From Apium graveolens (taxonomy: Eukaryota > Streptophyta > Magnoliopsida > Apiales > Apiaceae), in the NCBI RefSeq assembly GCF_009905375.1, contig NW_027420647.1:1-64000 (forward strand): a DNA stretch of 64,000 nucleotides, in the 5' to 3' direction. Numbering within the stretch: the stretch's first letter is position 1; every line of letters starts with the position of its first letter. Shown here piece by piece: positions 46,134 through 57,925 of the stretch. A program made the translations under genes and the position numbers. The notes under the pieces are model-generated. The model searched no databases. It had not been told where the DNA came from and saw nothing but the letters and a program-made list of their open reading frames with translations.

Positions 46134-47773
46134 ATTTTTAGGCCTTTAATTACCTATAGAGGGGGTCAATATAATTATAACAATTAAATCCAATTATGTA
46201 CTCAATAATGAAGAATAGTTTTTATATTATTGAATAAAAACTTATTACAAAATTTTCTAGCTGAACATGAGCAAATATCTTGAGAGTTTGTAGGTTATAT
46301 GTATAATAAAATAAATGTAACAGTGTTAACCTACTAGTGACTTACACAATCAATATAAATATAAAATCAATAAAGAATCCTAAAACATATGCTATAATAT
46401 CAAAAAATTACTAATATGAACAATGTTGATGAGAAGTATTCATCAATAAATAGTGATGAGGTCATTTTTATTAAACTCTCATATGAAATACTAATGGAAA
46501 AAATGTGATAGTTATTTACTAATATCATCAACTTTTGACACCAAATTTTTTGAAGTTTTATAAACCATTTTTTAATTTTGAGGAAATGAGGACTAAATTC
46601 CCACCGACATCGGTAGGTTCCCCCTTTGGACAAAAATTGAGGTATTTTCTGGGATTTGATAAACTTTGAATTTAAATTTTGATTTCCTTTTTTAATAGTT
46701 TTTCTTAGAATTTGGTGATCTTATTATTTTTTTATATTTTCTTAAAATATTTGCAAGAAAAGAAATGTTTATTCAAATAACTAATTTGGATTAAAATTAC
46801 TCAAAGAACTATAAAAAATGGTGAGTACAAAATATAAGCAATGTAAATGATATTTAAATAATTTTAATATATTTTTGTAAGCATTAATTATTTGTCGAAA
46901 ACATATTTTCATTATAAAATTTTCTGAACTAAAGTTGGGAACTTATAATTTTCTGCTTAAATGATTACTTTATATGATTATTAAAATATTTTTTTTAAGA
47001 ATATATTTTTTTAACACTAATATAACCGGTAGATTCAAATGGTAACAAAAAAATTACAAACTTGGTATGAAATTTAACTAGTCATTTTTTACTATTTGTT
47101 ATATAGAATATACATGTTTTTTGAATTTTGTTCATGTAAAATTAATAATTTTACATATCTTTTTAAATAATTATTTTTTTGAATTAAAGTTTAATATTAA
47201 TAATTTTATTCAAAAAAGGAAATTCTAGAAGTAATTTTTATACCTATCCTCTTTATTCATCTTAAAAAATAATGGAATTATATTTTGGTACATATTTCTT
47301 TGCATTTCATACCCACCTTGTGAAAAGTCTCAAAATTTATTGGAAAACTTGCCTATTGAAAATTTTGAGTTACAAAACAAGTTTATAAATATAAGCATTG
47401 TTTTAAATAATAATTTTTTATTAAAATTGAAAATATTAAAAATATTCATTATAATTATGTTAAAGTAAAGATGGTGAAGTCAAACAACTTATACTTAGAC
47501 ACTATCAGCTTCATTTCTCATTCAATTTCTTCCCAATTTAGATTTTTCCTAATCAACCAGTGAATGAATATGGCATATGTAGTGTTACCCACAATATATT
47601 GTCATTTTACATGTTCAACTCAAATTGACTAAGAATAAAATAAAAATCAACAATCATATTATCTTCCATTTTAATTCCTATGTTTAAATAAAATAGCAAT
47701 TAGTAAATATTTTTAAAATTGTATCATTTTTCCCATACGTATGACTTGTTTATGGAAATTTTGGTATGTTATC
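46134..47773. repeat. Copia LTR-like block and AT-rich spacer, unit 4
   Basis: The first ~500 bases match the putative copia LTR. Around 46850-47100 there is a segment of about 250 bp that units 1 and 2 lack but 54060-54340 and 59160-59410 share. No gene is recognised. Confidence 0.58.
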
Positions 47774-47778
47774 TTATA
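47774..47778. repeat. Target-site duplication TTATA, left, solo LTR copy 1
   Basis: Repeated at 51619-51623. The single-copy empty form is at 12659, 26572 and 55093. Confidence 0.85.
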
Positions 47779-47820
47779 TGTAACGCCCTCCAGACCCCGG
47801 GTATAAGTCTGGGGGTTACG
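47779..47820. other. Terminal hairpin of the solo LTR
   Basis: CCAGAC pairs with GTCTGG around a CCCGGGTATAA loop, with GTAAC and GTTAC pairing outside. It is the end that would adjoin the primer site if the LTR reads on the minus strand. Confidence 0.6.
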
Positions 47821-48028
47821 AGCTAATCACCCAACCTGTACAAGCTTATTAATAAATAATAAAGAAATGAAATTAAACCCCTTAACAACTACCAGGACCT
47901 TTCTAGGTTAAAGTATGAAAACAAGAACCACTAACTACTTTTATTACAAACCAACATTCAAAATCTCACAAACTTTCTTTATTACAAACCATTATCTAAC
48001 TCATTTTAAACTAAGTTCAGCTTTTATT

Positions 48029-48190
48029 CAAACACACATACTATCTATCAACACTCCACCTGCTCGGGCAACTAAAAGCTTTCTTCCTGTATAGGGATCA
48101 ACACCTTGGGTATAAGAGGATCCCGAGGCTTGACCCGCTTCTTTACCACTCGTGTTCTGACGGGTTTCATATTCCTTCTTAACTGAAACA
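48029..48190 (-). other. Exon-like conserved frame inside the solo LTR
   Basis: The minus strand reads VKKEYETRQNTSGKEAGQAS, then GSSYTQGVDPYTGRKLLVAR and AGGVLIDSMCV before a stop. A TTATTGTTTCAG stretch directly upstream could be a splice acceptor. In the second solo LTR the frame is kept, but the sequence before it has a stop. It may be an exon of a longer transcript or chance. Confidence 0.3.
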
Positions 48191-51004
48191 ATAAGGTGAA
48201 TAACAACAAAAAGGGGTGAGCCAAAATTGCTCAACAAGTCTACAAAATATATACAATGTTAAAGCAATATAACTGAATCCGTATCCCAGGTTTATCTGCA
48301 AAGATATAACTTTATAAGAATCAAAAGAAGGCCATTGCTGGAGAATACAAATGAACTACACTGGACTCAAGTTCGCAGCTATATCCTGCTGATCAGCCAT
48401 GATACAGTGCAGATCTATATCTCACTATATAGATCACGTCGGGCACCCAGGCACTACGGCCCATCTCAAGGATCCAGTTATATTCCGGTCCTTAGGATTA
48501 AGTAACCTTTATCCCCAAAAGTAATGTTATCCAGTCCCTGGAATAGCAACCGGAACAATCGGTATACTTTGATATATTCTAATCATCAGAATATATTAAT
48601 AACTGTGAGTAATAATTGGAATATGAATAATAAATTCAAATCAAAAGAATAATTCAAGAATCGAACTGAGATATGAATAAAGGAGTTAAAGTAATGCAAA
48701 TGTAATAAGAATCTGAAGAGAATATCACTATTCTGGAAGAATAGAATAGAGGAGAAACTTGCCTTCTGTGTGACTTACTGCAATTAAATCACTTCCGTTT
48801 ATCCCCTACTTGACCTGCCTTGCTGGCTTAGTTTCTGTTAGCAAAATAGATTGGTTATGTCATTTTGTACTTCTGTCGTACCTTAAATCGACTTCATTTG
48901 TTCCTACTATTTACCCATACATTTATAACCAACTCGAATATTATATATAAACAAGTAAGACTCGATTAACCACATAATACACATAAGCACATAAGCGCAT
49001 AATCATTTTTATAGTTAAAATAATTTTTAGAATCGAAATCGATTCGCTGATTGCTCCATTGATCACCTTCTGCTTCATTTCCCATTTTTCCGGAATTTTT
49101 TGAACTCGTCTCGGTACGTATTTTGACTGATAATCAAGCAATCTATAAAATCAACTAATTTCGAGAAGAAATTAGGTCTTCATATTATTTTTAGTGAAAA
49201 GAATTCATTTTTCTTAGTCAACAGGCTTTCGTTTCACTCAATTCGGACTAACGGTTGAATTATTATCAATTAAACACTGATAATTCAATTTATTATTCAA
49301 TATAAATAATTATTGCTAATTTTTAAATCCCAAAATAATTTTTAAATAATTATTTAAGAAAAATCAAAGACAAAAATAATTTTTTTATAATTTTTGGAGT
49401 TAAAATGAAGAAGTTATGATTTATCGAACATTATGTGACTAATTATCGAAATAATTAATCACTTTTTAAATATTTAATAAATAAATAACTAATAAATAAT
49501 TAATAGATAATTATTTAATAATTTAAAATAATTAATCCCTAATTATTAGGATTAATCACAATTTATTGCAAATATTTACAACTCATCGTTATTTATTTGA
49601 TTAGATCGATTATTTACAAATAATCAATCGATTTAATTAACTGATACGCTATTTATCGAATAACTACGAATTACTCGAATTATAAACCAACTCAACAATT
49701 AAACACTCGTATAAATACGAGCTACGCACTATTCTCGAATACTACCGAACTAATATATTATTATTGGAATATAAATGATTCGTTAATCAATTAATTATCG
49801 GTATTTAATTATACGATACGAACAATTACTGCAATATTATTCGAATAACTAACGCTCGAATAATAATTCTCATTATCGAATCACTATTCGCATAGATACG
49901 AGTTACTCGTATTATTTAATCTTTAATGAATTACCTAATTACTAATTAATTACCTAATTATTAATTAATTAGATAACTAATAAATAATTAGATAAATAAT
50001 TAAATTCGAATTTATAAATTAATAAAATAATTCAGAAATTAATAATATTATTTTTCAGAATTCAAAACTGATTTTTTAATTGATTTATAGAATTAATCAA
50101 AACTAATTTTTAATTTTACAAAATATAAATAAATAATTAATATTTCAGAAACAGGAAACAGAAATTGGTTTTGGGTTTTGGGGGATCAAAACCGGGTCAA
50201 ATAAAAAATCCAATCGGGTCTTCAAGAATTCAAACGGGTCGGGTTTGCAGATGATCAGAAACTGGAGAAGACGACCGGAATCGGTCGCCGCCCGGCGGGT
50301 TTGTCCGGCATCTTCACCGGCGTACCATTTCAAAGCCGTTTCAATCGATTTCGGCTGGAAATGATTCGTAACACTCCTAGGTGCTCGTCTAAATCGTCAA
50401 CAACATCACCCCATCATCCCTTCGATTCCTCCGGCCAAAACGAGGCCAGAAACCGGCCACCTTCAACCCCAACTCCGGCGACATGGTTTTCGACGATTAC
50501 AACACCAAACAACGTGATTTTTATGCCAAAACGAAGCTACAGACTTCTACAATTACTTCCTAACATCAATCACGAGCAAAAACATATATAAATCTAAAAA
50601 ACGAAATCAAAAATAGGTAAACCCAAGAACTTGACATATCGATTTGGGGGTTGTAAAATCAAAATAAAAATACCTAATCACTCCTAGGACTAAAACAAAT
50701 CTAACTACATCAATCAAACAATCAAACGATTCTTCAAAATCAAAAATCGAAATTCATGCCAAGAACATCAAAATTATATTTTAAAATTTAACCAACCTCA
50801 GTTGATGTTGTTGATATCAATAGATTCGTTTCTTTGAGAGGATTAATTTGGTTACTCGAGCAAAATCAGGGGTTTAGTAAATCTCCTGCAATCACCGTTT
50901 GATCTTCAAGAACACAACTCCCACCCACACTTTCTAATTTCTTTTCTTTTTAATTTTTTCTGATTTTTAATTGTAATTAACTAATTAATTACCACCAAAT
51001 ATGA

Positions 51005-51012
51005 TATTTATA
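51005..51012 (-). promoter_or_regulatory. Possible TATA box of the solo LTR
   Basis: TATAAATA on the minus strand, followed by a pyrimidine-rich then GTGTGGGTGGGAGTTG region. Supports minus direction of the LTR but the setting is AT-rich, so chance is possible. Confidence 0.35.
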
Positions 51013-51618
51013 TTTATGAAAATAATACCCCTAAATAAAATTAAGGGGCTAATTAAACTCCTAATAAAAATATTTGGCCCCAATTTTTATAATTTTTGGG
51101 TATTAATATTAAATTTTTAAATATCCAATAAATACAAAATTAATGCTAAAAATTCCCAAAAATTGTGAATATTACAGAAATGCAAAGAAAAATGATATAT
51201 GATAATTTCATGATCATATAAAAATAAAAATGTGATTTTTGTGGTGTTTTTGGTACCCGAAGGGGCCCGGAAAAGCCGTTTTTCGCGAAAAAGGTCAATT
51301 TGTAAAACGTCTAGGGGTTCAGAATAACGATATGGTATAGGGCATTTTTGGCAAAATAGGGCCAATGATTTTGTTTGAAATACGGGCTTTTAAAACATGG
51401 TTTTGAGCTGTACGGGTTTTGATATAAGATATCTAAGTTACAATAAAACACTCAATAAATGTCCAAAACACATTTGGATCAAAACAGATAACACGTAACA
51501 CATAGCAGTTATTAAGGTTTAATGACTCAACACATTTAATCACATATAAATGACATATTAATATACATATTTTATTATAAATATGATATCATACAACGTA
51601 AATTTTCCGGTCGTTACA

Positions 51619-51623
51619 TTATA
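51619..51623. repeat. Target-site duplication TTATA, right, solo LTR copy 1
   Basis: Matches 47774-47778; the spacer sequence resumes after it. Confidence 0.85.
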
Positions 51624-52387
51624 CCTCTACAAATTTAATTTGATTAAATGTTGTCATGGTAATATTAATTTTTACATGACCAATAATATCTTAGTTATTG
51701 TGAGAGGTGTTTAAGACTTGAATGTATGATAGTAGTACTTCTATTATTCTTAGTTAGGGTTGTAGTAGTACATATATTATTGTTAGTTGAGATCAGTAGG
51801 GAATTTATATATAATTTGACTAAATAAAATTTAAATTTTTTGAGAAACTGTCATTTTTAGTTAAGTTTTTTATACAATGCTTACCACTTAATTTATAGAA
51901 TTCATTTTATTTACAATACAAAATAAATTAGAGTAATGCTTGTCTACTTATGGTTGTAAATCAACACCCATTTAGTTTATATAATACATGGAGCAGACTT
52001 TGTTAAATTATATTTTTATAAAAAGAAAAAATTTGAATTTATAATAAGAAATTGATAATAAGATAAAAAACAATTTGAAACTAAAGTGGATAAGGTTTAC
52101 TGGTTATCATGAATTGATGTTGTTTAACAAAGTTAAGGTAATAATTTATGGGACATGCAGATATTTATGGCCTCCACATCTACATATCTTCCACTATGAT
52201 TTAGTTTGATAATATACACATATATGTTTTTTCCTATGGCTTTACATGGTTTTGTTTCTGCTCGGGTAAGTTGTTTAAATTTATGTCAAATTTTACCGTT
52301 TTGTTTGATATATGATTATTGGATTAAGGTCCCGTCAAATTTTACCCTTTTTGCAAATTTTTTTAAATATTATCTCACAATCACTAG
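51624..52387. repeat. AT-rich spacer with a deletion junction, unit 4
   Basis: To about 52147 it is colinear with 12664-13470. It then jumps to sequence equivalent to 17508 onward, so the Gly/Ser relic, the family II LTR and E1/E2 are missing at this point. No gene is recognised. Confidence 0.62.
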
Positions 52388-52807
52388 GTCATATTACCTA
52401 TTAGGGAGGAGGAAGTTAAGAATGTAGTCTTTTTCATACATCAATACAAGTCACTAGATCCACATGGGTCGAAGCATTTTTCAAACGTATTGAAATATTT
52501 TTAAAAAATATGTTGTCCTATTTTGTCAGATTTTCTTTGATACATGACATGGGCCAAGGGAACTAAATCGTAGGCTTGTATGTCTTATTTCTAAGGTTAA
52601 ACAATTGAAACATATGTAAGATCTTCGACCTATCTATCTTTATAATGTACTCATGCGCATATTGTCGAAGGTGGTGGTGAATAAGTTCAAACTATATTTA
52701 ATCTAGACAGTGTCTAACAAACAGAGTGCTTTTAATGAAGGGAGGCTATTAGCTCATAATACAATGATTGCATTTGAAGTCACAAGGGAAAAAAGGGTGT
52801 GGCTGGG
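52388..52807 (+). pseudogene. LINE reverse-transcriptase fragment, unit 4
   Basis: Same block as 17757: REEEVKNVVFFI, then a frame with RLVCLISKVKQLKHM, DLRPIYLYNVLMRILSKVVV and NKFKLYLI. A few bases are missing in the DPHGSNPAFF region. The catalytic part is missing. Confidence 0.75.
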
Positions 52808-53121
52808 TTAAGTATTAATATTTTAAGGCATAAGATAGGTTGGAATGGAGATTTATTGATATAACCATTAAAGTTCTCTTTTACAACTTAAAAAACTTTG
52901 GTACACTTTATTCTCTCCTTTTTACCATGTACCAGATTCAAGTATCAGCAATAGAACTCAATTTTTTAATTATATGGATAAAAAGGATTTTAACATAGAA
53001 TTGATTTGTTGAGAAATATGTGTAAGTAAAACTAAATTGAACACAATTTGTCTCTCTAATTAATAACCACTCTTTAATTTTGATCAAATTTCTCCATTGC
53101 AAAGTACTACATTATAAAAAA
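52808..53121. repeat. AT-rich spacer ending in a junction, unit 4
   Basis: Colinear with 18183-18490, then joined to sequence equivalent to about 10942 at a shared ATAAA word. E3, E4 and E5 are missing here. Confidence 0.6.
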
Positions 53122-53301
53122 TCCCTTCCAGTATTCACCATCTGTTACTTGCAGACATATAGTCATCTGGACATTACAGAAATGATATTCATTAATTTTC
53201 AAGATTGGAAATTTGAGGGTTTCATATCTGCTCATATTGTTGTTGATTTGGTTTATGGCTAATGGTGACCACACATTTTGTTGAGTTTCATTATCTGCCA
53301 T
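53122..53301 (-). pseudogene. Copia gag relic, N-terminal fragment, second part of unit 4
   Basis: The minus strand reads MADNETQQNVWSPLAINQIN from an ATG at 53301, then MSRYETLKFPILKINEYHF and VTDGEYWKGFFIM. This is the cleanest gag N-terminus in the window; the rest of gag is cut off by the junction at 53121. Confidence 0.72.
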
Positions 53302-53347
53302 TAATGATTATTTTCTGCATCTTAAAGTGATTTTATATAAACACCAA

Positions 53348-53359
53348 ATTTTGATATCA
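53348..53359 (-). other. Primer-binding site of this copia relic
   Basis: TGATATCAAAAT on the minus strand, 47 bases upstream of the gag ATG. Confidence 0.55.
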
Positions 53360-56239
53360 ATTTTTAGGCCTTTAATTACCTATACAAGGGGTCAATATAA
53401 TTATAACAATTAAATCCAATTATGTACTCAATAATGAAGAATAGTTTTTATATTATTGAATAAAAACTTATTACAAAATTCTCTAGCTAAACATGAGAAA
53501 ATATCTTGAGAGCTTGTAGGTTATATGTATGATAAAATAAATGCAACATGTTAACCTACTAGTGACTTACACAATCAATATAAATATAAAATCAATAAAG
53601 AATCCTAAAACATATGCTATAATATCAAAAAATTACTAATATGAACAATGTTGAAGAGAAGTATTCATCAATAAATAGTGATGATGTCATTTTTATTAAA
53701 CTCTCATATGAAATACTTATGAAAAAAATGTGATAGTTATTTACTAATATCATCAACTTTTGACACCAATTTTTTTGAAGTTTTATAAACCATTTTTTAA
53801 TTTTGAGGAAATCAGAACTCAATTCCCACCGACATCCGTAGGTTCCCCCTTTGGACAAAAATTGAGGTATGTTCTGGGATTTGACAAACTTTGAATTTCA
53901 ATTTTCATCTCCTTTTTTAATTGTTTTTTCTTATAATTTGGTGATCTTATTATTTTTTTATATTTTCTTAAAATATTTGCAAGAAAATAAATGTTTATTC
54001 AAATAACTAATTTGGATTAAAATTACTTAAGGAACTATAAAAAATGGTGAGTACAAAATATAAGTAATGTAAATGATATTTAAATAATTTTAATATATTT
54101 TTGTAAGCATTAATTATTTGTCGAAAACATATTTTCATTATAAAATTTTCTCAACTAAAGTTAGAAACTTATAATTTTCTGCTTAAATGATTACTTTATA
54201 TGATTATTAAAATATTTTTTTAAAAAAATATATTTTCTAACACTAATATAACCGGTAGATTCAAATCATAACAAAAAAATTACAAAGTTGGTATGAAATT
54301 TAACAAGTTATTTTCTACTATTTGTTATATAGAAAAATATGCTTATTGGGCCATAATAGTCATTTCATACCAAAGTCAATATAAATGATGAAATACATAA
54401 AATCTTAGGCCAAACTTAGTAGAATATACATGTTTTTTGAACTTTGTTCATGTAAAATTAATAATTTTACATATCTTTTTAAAATAATTATTTTTTTGAA
54501 TTAAAGTTTTATATTAATAATTTTATTCAAAAAAGGAAATTCTAGAAGTAATATTTATATTTATCCTCTTTATTCATCTTAAAAAATAATGGAATTATAT
54601 TTTGGTACATATTTCTTTGCATTTCATATCCACCTTGTGAAAAGACCCAAAATTTGTTGGAAAACTTGTCTATTGAAAATTTTGAGTTACAAAACATGTT
54701 TATAAATATAAGCATTGTTTTAAATAATAATTTTTTATTAAAATTGACAATATTAAAAATATTCATTATAATTATGTTAAAGTACAGATGGTCAAGTCAA
54801 ACAACTTATATACTTAGACACTATCAGCTGTATTTCTCATTCAATTTCTTCCCAATTTAGATTTTTCCCAATCAACCAGTGAATGAATATGGTATATGTA
54901 GTGTTACCCACAATATATTGTCATTTTACATGTTCAAATCAAATTGACTAAGAATAAAATAAAAATTAACAATCATATTATCATTCATTTTAATTCCTAT
55001 GTTTAAATAAAATAGGAATTAGTAAATATTTTTAAAATTGTATCATTTTTCCCATAAGTATGACTTGTTTGTGGAAAATTTGGTATGCTATCTTATACCT
55101 CTAGAAATTTAATTTGATTAAATGTTGTCATGGTAATATTAATTCTTACATGACCAATAATATCTCAATTATTGTGAGAGGTTTTTAAGACTTGAATGTA
55201 TGATAGTAGTACTTCTATTATTCTTAGTTAGGGTTGTAGTAGTACATATATTATTGTTAGTTGAGGTCAGTAGGGAATTTATATATAATTTCACTAAATA
55301 AAATTTAAAATTTTCGAGAAAATGTCATTTTAAGTTAAGTTTTTTATATAATGCTTACCACTTAATTTATAGAATCTCATTTTATTTACAATACAAAATA
55401 AATTAGAGTAATGCTTGTCTACTTATGGTTGTAAATCAACACCCATTTAGTTTATATAATACATGGAGCAGACTTTGTTAAATTATATTTTTATAAAAAG
55501 AAAAAAATTGAATGTGTAATAAGAAATTGATAGTAAGATAAAAAACAATTTAAACTAAATTGGTCCCATTGAAACCCATGATATACAATTGGGCCTGCAA
55601 AATATAACATATTAAAAAGGTAAGTAAAACCCTAATATCAGCACATGCCGCCTTACAAACAAAATGAATTTGTACATGGTCATGAAATAGGGTTTTGGAG
55701 TTATTTGTATTTTCTATAAAAGAGTGTTTTGGTGCTGTAAGGTTAAACACATCTCCAAATGAATTGGTGGAGGACTAATCAAATGAATTGGTGGAGGACT
55801 AAGTGGATAAGGTTTAGTGGTTATCATGAATTGATGTTGTTTAACAAAGTTAAGGTAATAATTTATATTTCCCTGTTTCTTCATTTTCTTTTCATATGTG
55901 TTATTTGCATGAACTTTTGGTAGAAATCAAACACTAAAATAAGTATCCCATTTTCCTTGTATATATGTATGTAGATTTACATGGAATGTCACTTGTATTT
56001 ATTTTTACATGACCTCTATGTCAAGAATTATCCTTTCAAGATTATATGTCAACGTTAGAAAAAAAATCAGTTACATTTGTATTAATTTTTTTTTGTTCCT
56101 CATAAATAATCAAGTACAAGATATATGAAAAAAATGAAAATTTATAGAAAAGAAGCCCACTTATTATTTATATTTTATATTCATATTTGTTGAATTATAC
56201 TATTAAATTTATTTTATGTTTATGTATGACCTTACTTTA
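53360..56239. repeat. Copia LTR-like block and AT-rich spacer, second part of unit 4
   Basis: Colinear with 46134-47778 and then with 12664-13850. The empty TTATA target is at 55093-55097. No gene is recognised. Confidence 0.6.
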
Positions 56240-57461
56240 GAGATATTTTCACAGCAGTTATATTTTTCTTGCTACTTGCAACAAGTTCCAAAAACAATGA
56301 AGAAAATGCTCCAAGTGCCTTCCCTTTCTCCTCTTCATCAATGTACCGTGTTAGGTTTCTTTGGTATTTTTTAACTTTTACGATGCCAATATATATTATA
56401 AATATAAATGCACATAGTACAAGTGGATCTATGTGCGGTGTGTTTTTTATTTTTTTAATGTATATATGACAAACAACTCTAAATTACTCTTTGTTGACCT
56501 AATAACACACGAAGTTTACGTATATTCGGAGTTTCCCATCTCACGAAGCCCCATCACTTTTTAACTTCATTTCACAACACACATGGTTGAAAATGAGATT
56601 TCTTACTTGATAGAGATGTAGGCTTTGTTTGGGAAATTTTTTAGTGTTTGAAGAAATTATATTTTCAATACATGAATATGTCGGGTCACCATTTTCAGTC
56701 TCACTAGAACCCATTGCTTAGTAACTTCTATAGGTCCATAACTATTTGAAAAGTATAGAGTTATGGTTTTTCTTTAATCTAGTAGTAATATTGTTGGCGA
56801 TGTCACTGGTGGTGGTAATTTTACTAGTCCAATTGGTGGCACTAGTAGTCGTAATCTTAGGAGTGAAATTTGTGGTGGGATTGTTTGTAGTGAAGTTTGT
56901 GCTAACTTAAGGTGTATCATTGGTGGTAACTTTAATAATGGCATAATTGGTAGTAGCATTGGTGGTATATTGGGTAGTTTTAATAGTGGGATTAGTGGCA
57001 GCATGACTAGCATCTTTAGTGGTTACATCGGTGGTTCCAGAATCGATAATATTAGTAGTGGATTTGCTGGAATTGATGGTGTCATTGGTCCTGGAGCTCT
57101 TATTAGTGCAATTGGTGGCATTGAAAGGAGTAATCTTTGCTGGGGAATTGATGGTGGTATTATTGGTATTGGTGTTGAAGTTCATGCTAGCTTAAGCAGT
57201 TCCATCCATGGCCAGTTTAATTATGGTACTACAGGTGGTAGCATTGATGTTATATTGGTTAGTTTTAGTAGTGGCATTGGTGTTGGCATTGGTGGTAGAT
57301 TAGTGATCGTATTGGTGGTGGAATGGCTAGTTGCCATAGTGGTAGCATTGGTGTTATATTGGTTAATCTTAGTAGTGGCAATTTATGGTAGCATTGCTGG
57401 TAGCTTTAGTGGTAGCTTTAGTAGTAGCACTGGTTGTATATTAGGTTATATTAGTAGTTGA
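56240..57461 (+). pseudogene. Gly/Ser-rich repeat protein gene relic, best copy
   Basis: The first exon-like block (56255-56350) follows ATATTTTCACAG and reads AVIFFLLLATSSKNNEENAP, then SAFPFSSSSMY: a hydrophobic signal-peptide core and a likely cleavage region. Its donor is altered (CGTGTTAGG). The last exon follows TTTCTTTAATCTAG at 56782 and is open for about 226 codons to a TGA at 57459, the longest open frame of this family: SNIVGDVTGGGNFTSPIGGT, then SGFAGIDGVIGPGALISAIG and VGVEVHASLSSSIHGQFNYG-like repeats, ending GSFSSSTGCILGYISS. It is Gly, Ser and Ile rich with few charged residues. The C-terminal 60 residues change to hydrophobic VLVVEWLVAIVVALVL, which may be a frameshifted repeat. 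Possibly a secreted structural protein; family not recognised. Confidence 0.6.
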
Positions 57462-57482
57462 TTTAGCTTCGGAGATGGTGGT

Positions 57483-57923
57483 TGTGACGCCCTCCGAACC
57501 CGGGTCAGAAGTTTGGGGTTCACAACACACATATTATATAAACCTGTATATGAAATATTATATGCAATTATCCTTATTTACGCAACCACGATTCCAACAG
57601 GTGAAAGTATGAAAACCAACCACAACCTTGACTTTTATCACGTCATATCAAATCCCAACTAGTTTAACTTACAACTGAAAATGAAATCATTCTTACAAAC
57701 TTGCATAACTCAAATTAGCTCGATCCAACTCAACCGGGAATCCTAGATCGGATACAGGACTGGGGATCCTCGTTACCAATAATTTCCATTTTAACTGTAG
57801 AATGACCTAAACAGATTCACACGGGTGAGCTAACTAGCTCAGCAAGTTATAATAACAATAACTTGAGAATGACCTAAACAGATTCACACGGGTGAGCTAA
57901 CTAGCTCAGCAAGTTATAATAAC
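57483..57923 (-). mobile_element. LTR-like block, family II, truncated
   Basis: Starts TGTGACG with the hairpin (CCGAAC/GTTTGG) and matches the first 350 bases of 15129-16091. It is cut at the 12.3-kb duplication boundary. Confidence 0.6.
57800..57923. repeat. 67-bp tandem duplication at the duplication boundary
   Basis: GAATGACCTAAACAGATTC begins both copies (57800 and 57867); both contain GGGTGAGCTAACTAGCTCAG. The second copy ends in the junction to the next unit. Confidence 0.82.
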
Positions 57924-57925
57924 CG

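Larger units (their letters stand above)
47779..51618 (-). mobile_element. Solo LTR, 3.84 kb, copy 1
   Basis: The ends TGTAACG and CGTTACA form a perfect inverted repeat with TG/CA, and the 5-bp target duplication TTATA flanks it. There is no primer site, polypurine tract or gag-pol, so it is a solo LTR, the usual product of LTR-LTR recombination. The size suits the long LTRs of some Ty3/gypsy chromoviruses, but the family is not proven. The minus direction is inferred: on that strand the left end reads TGTAACGACCGGAAAATTT, a TATA-like word is at 51005-51012, and the hairpin falls at the 3' end. A GC-rich part (about 50210-50500) and a very AT-rich part (about 49310-50130) lie inside. Short open frames within it are not credible genes. 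Confidence 0.85.

Noticed and set aside
50301..50591. Plus-strand open frame of 96 codons in the solo LTR (also 62604-62894)
   Set aside because: It has no good start context, lies in the GC-rich part of the LTR where stops are rare, and shows no recognisable domain.
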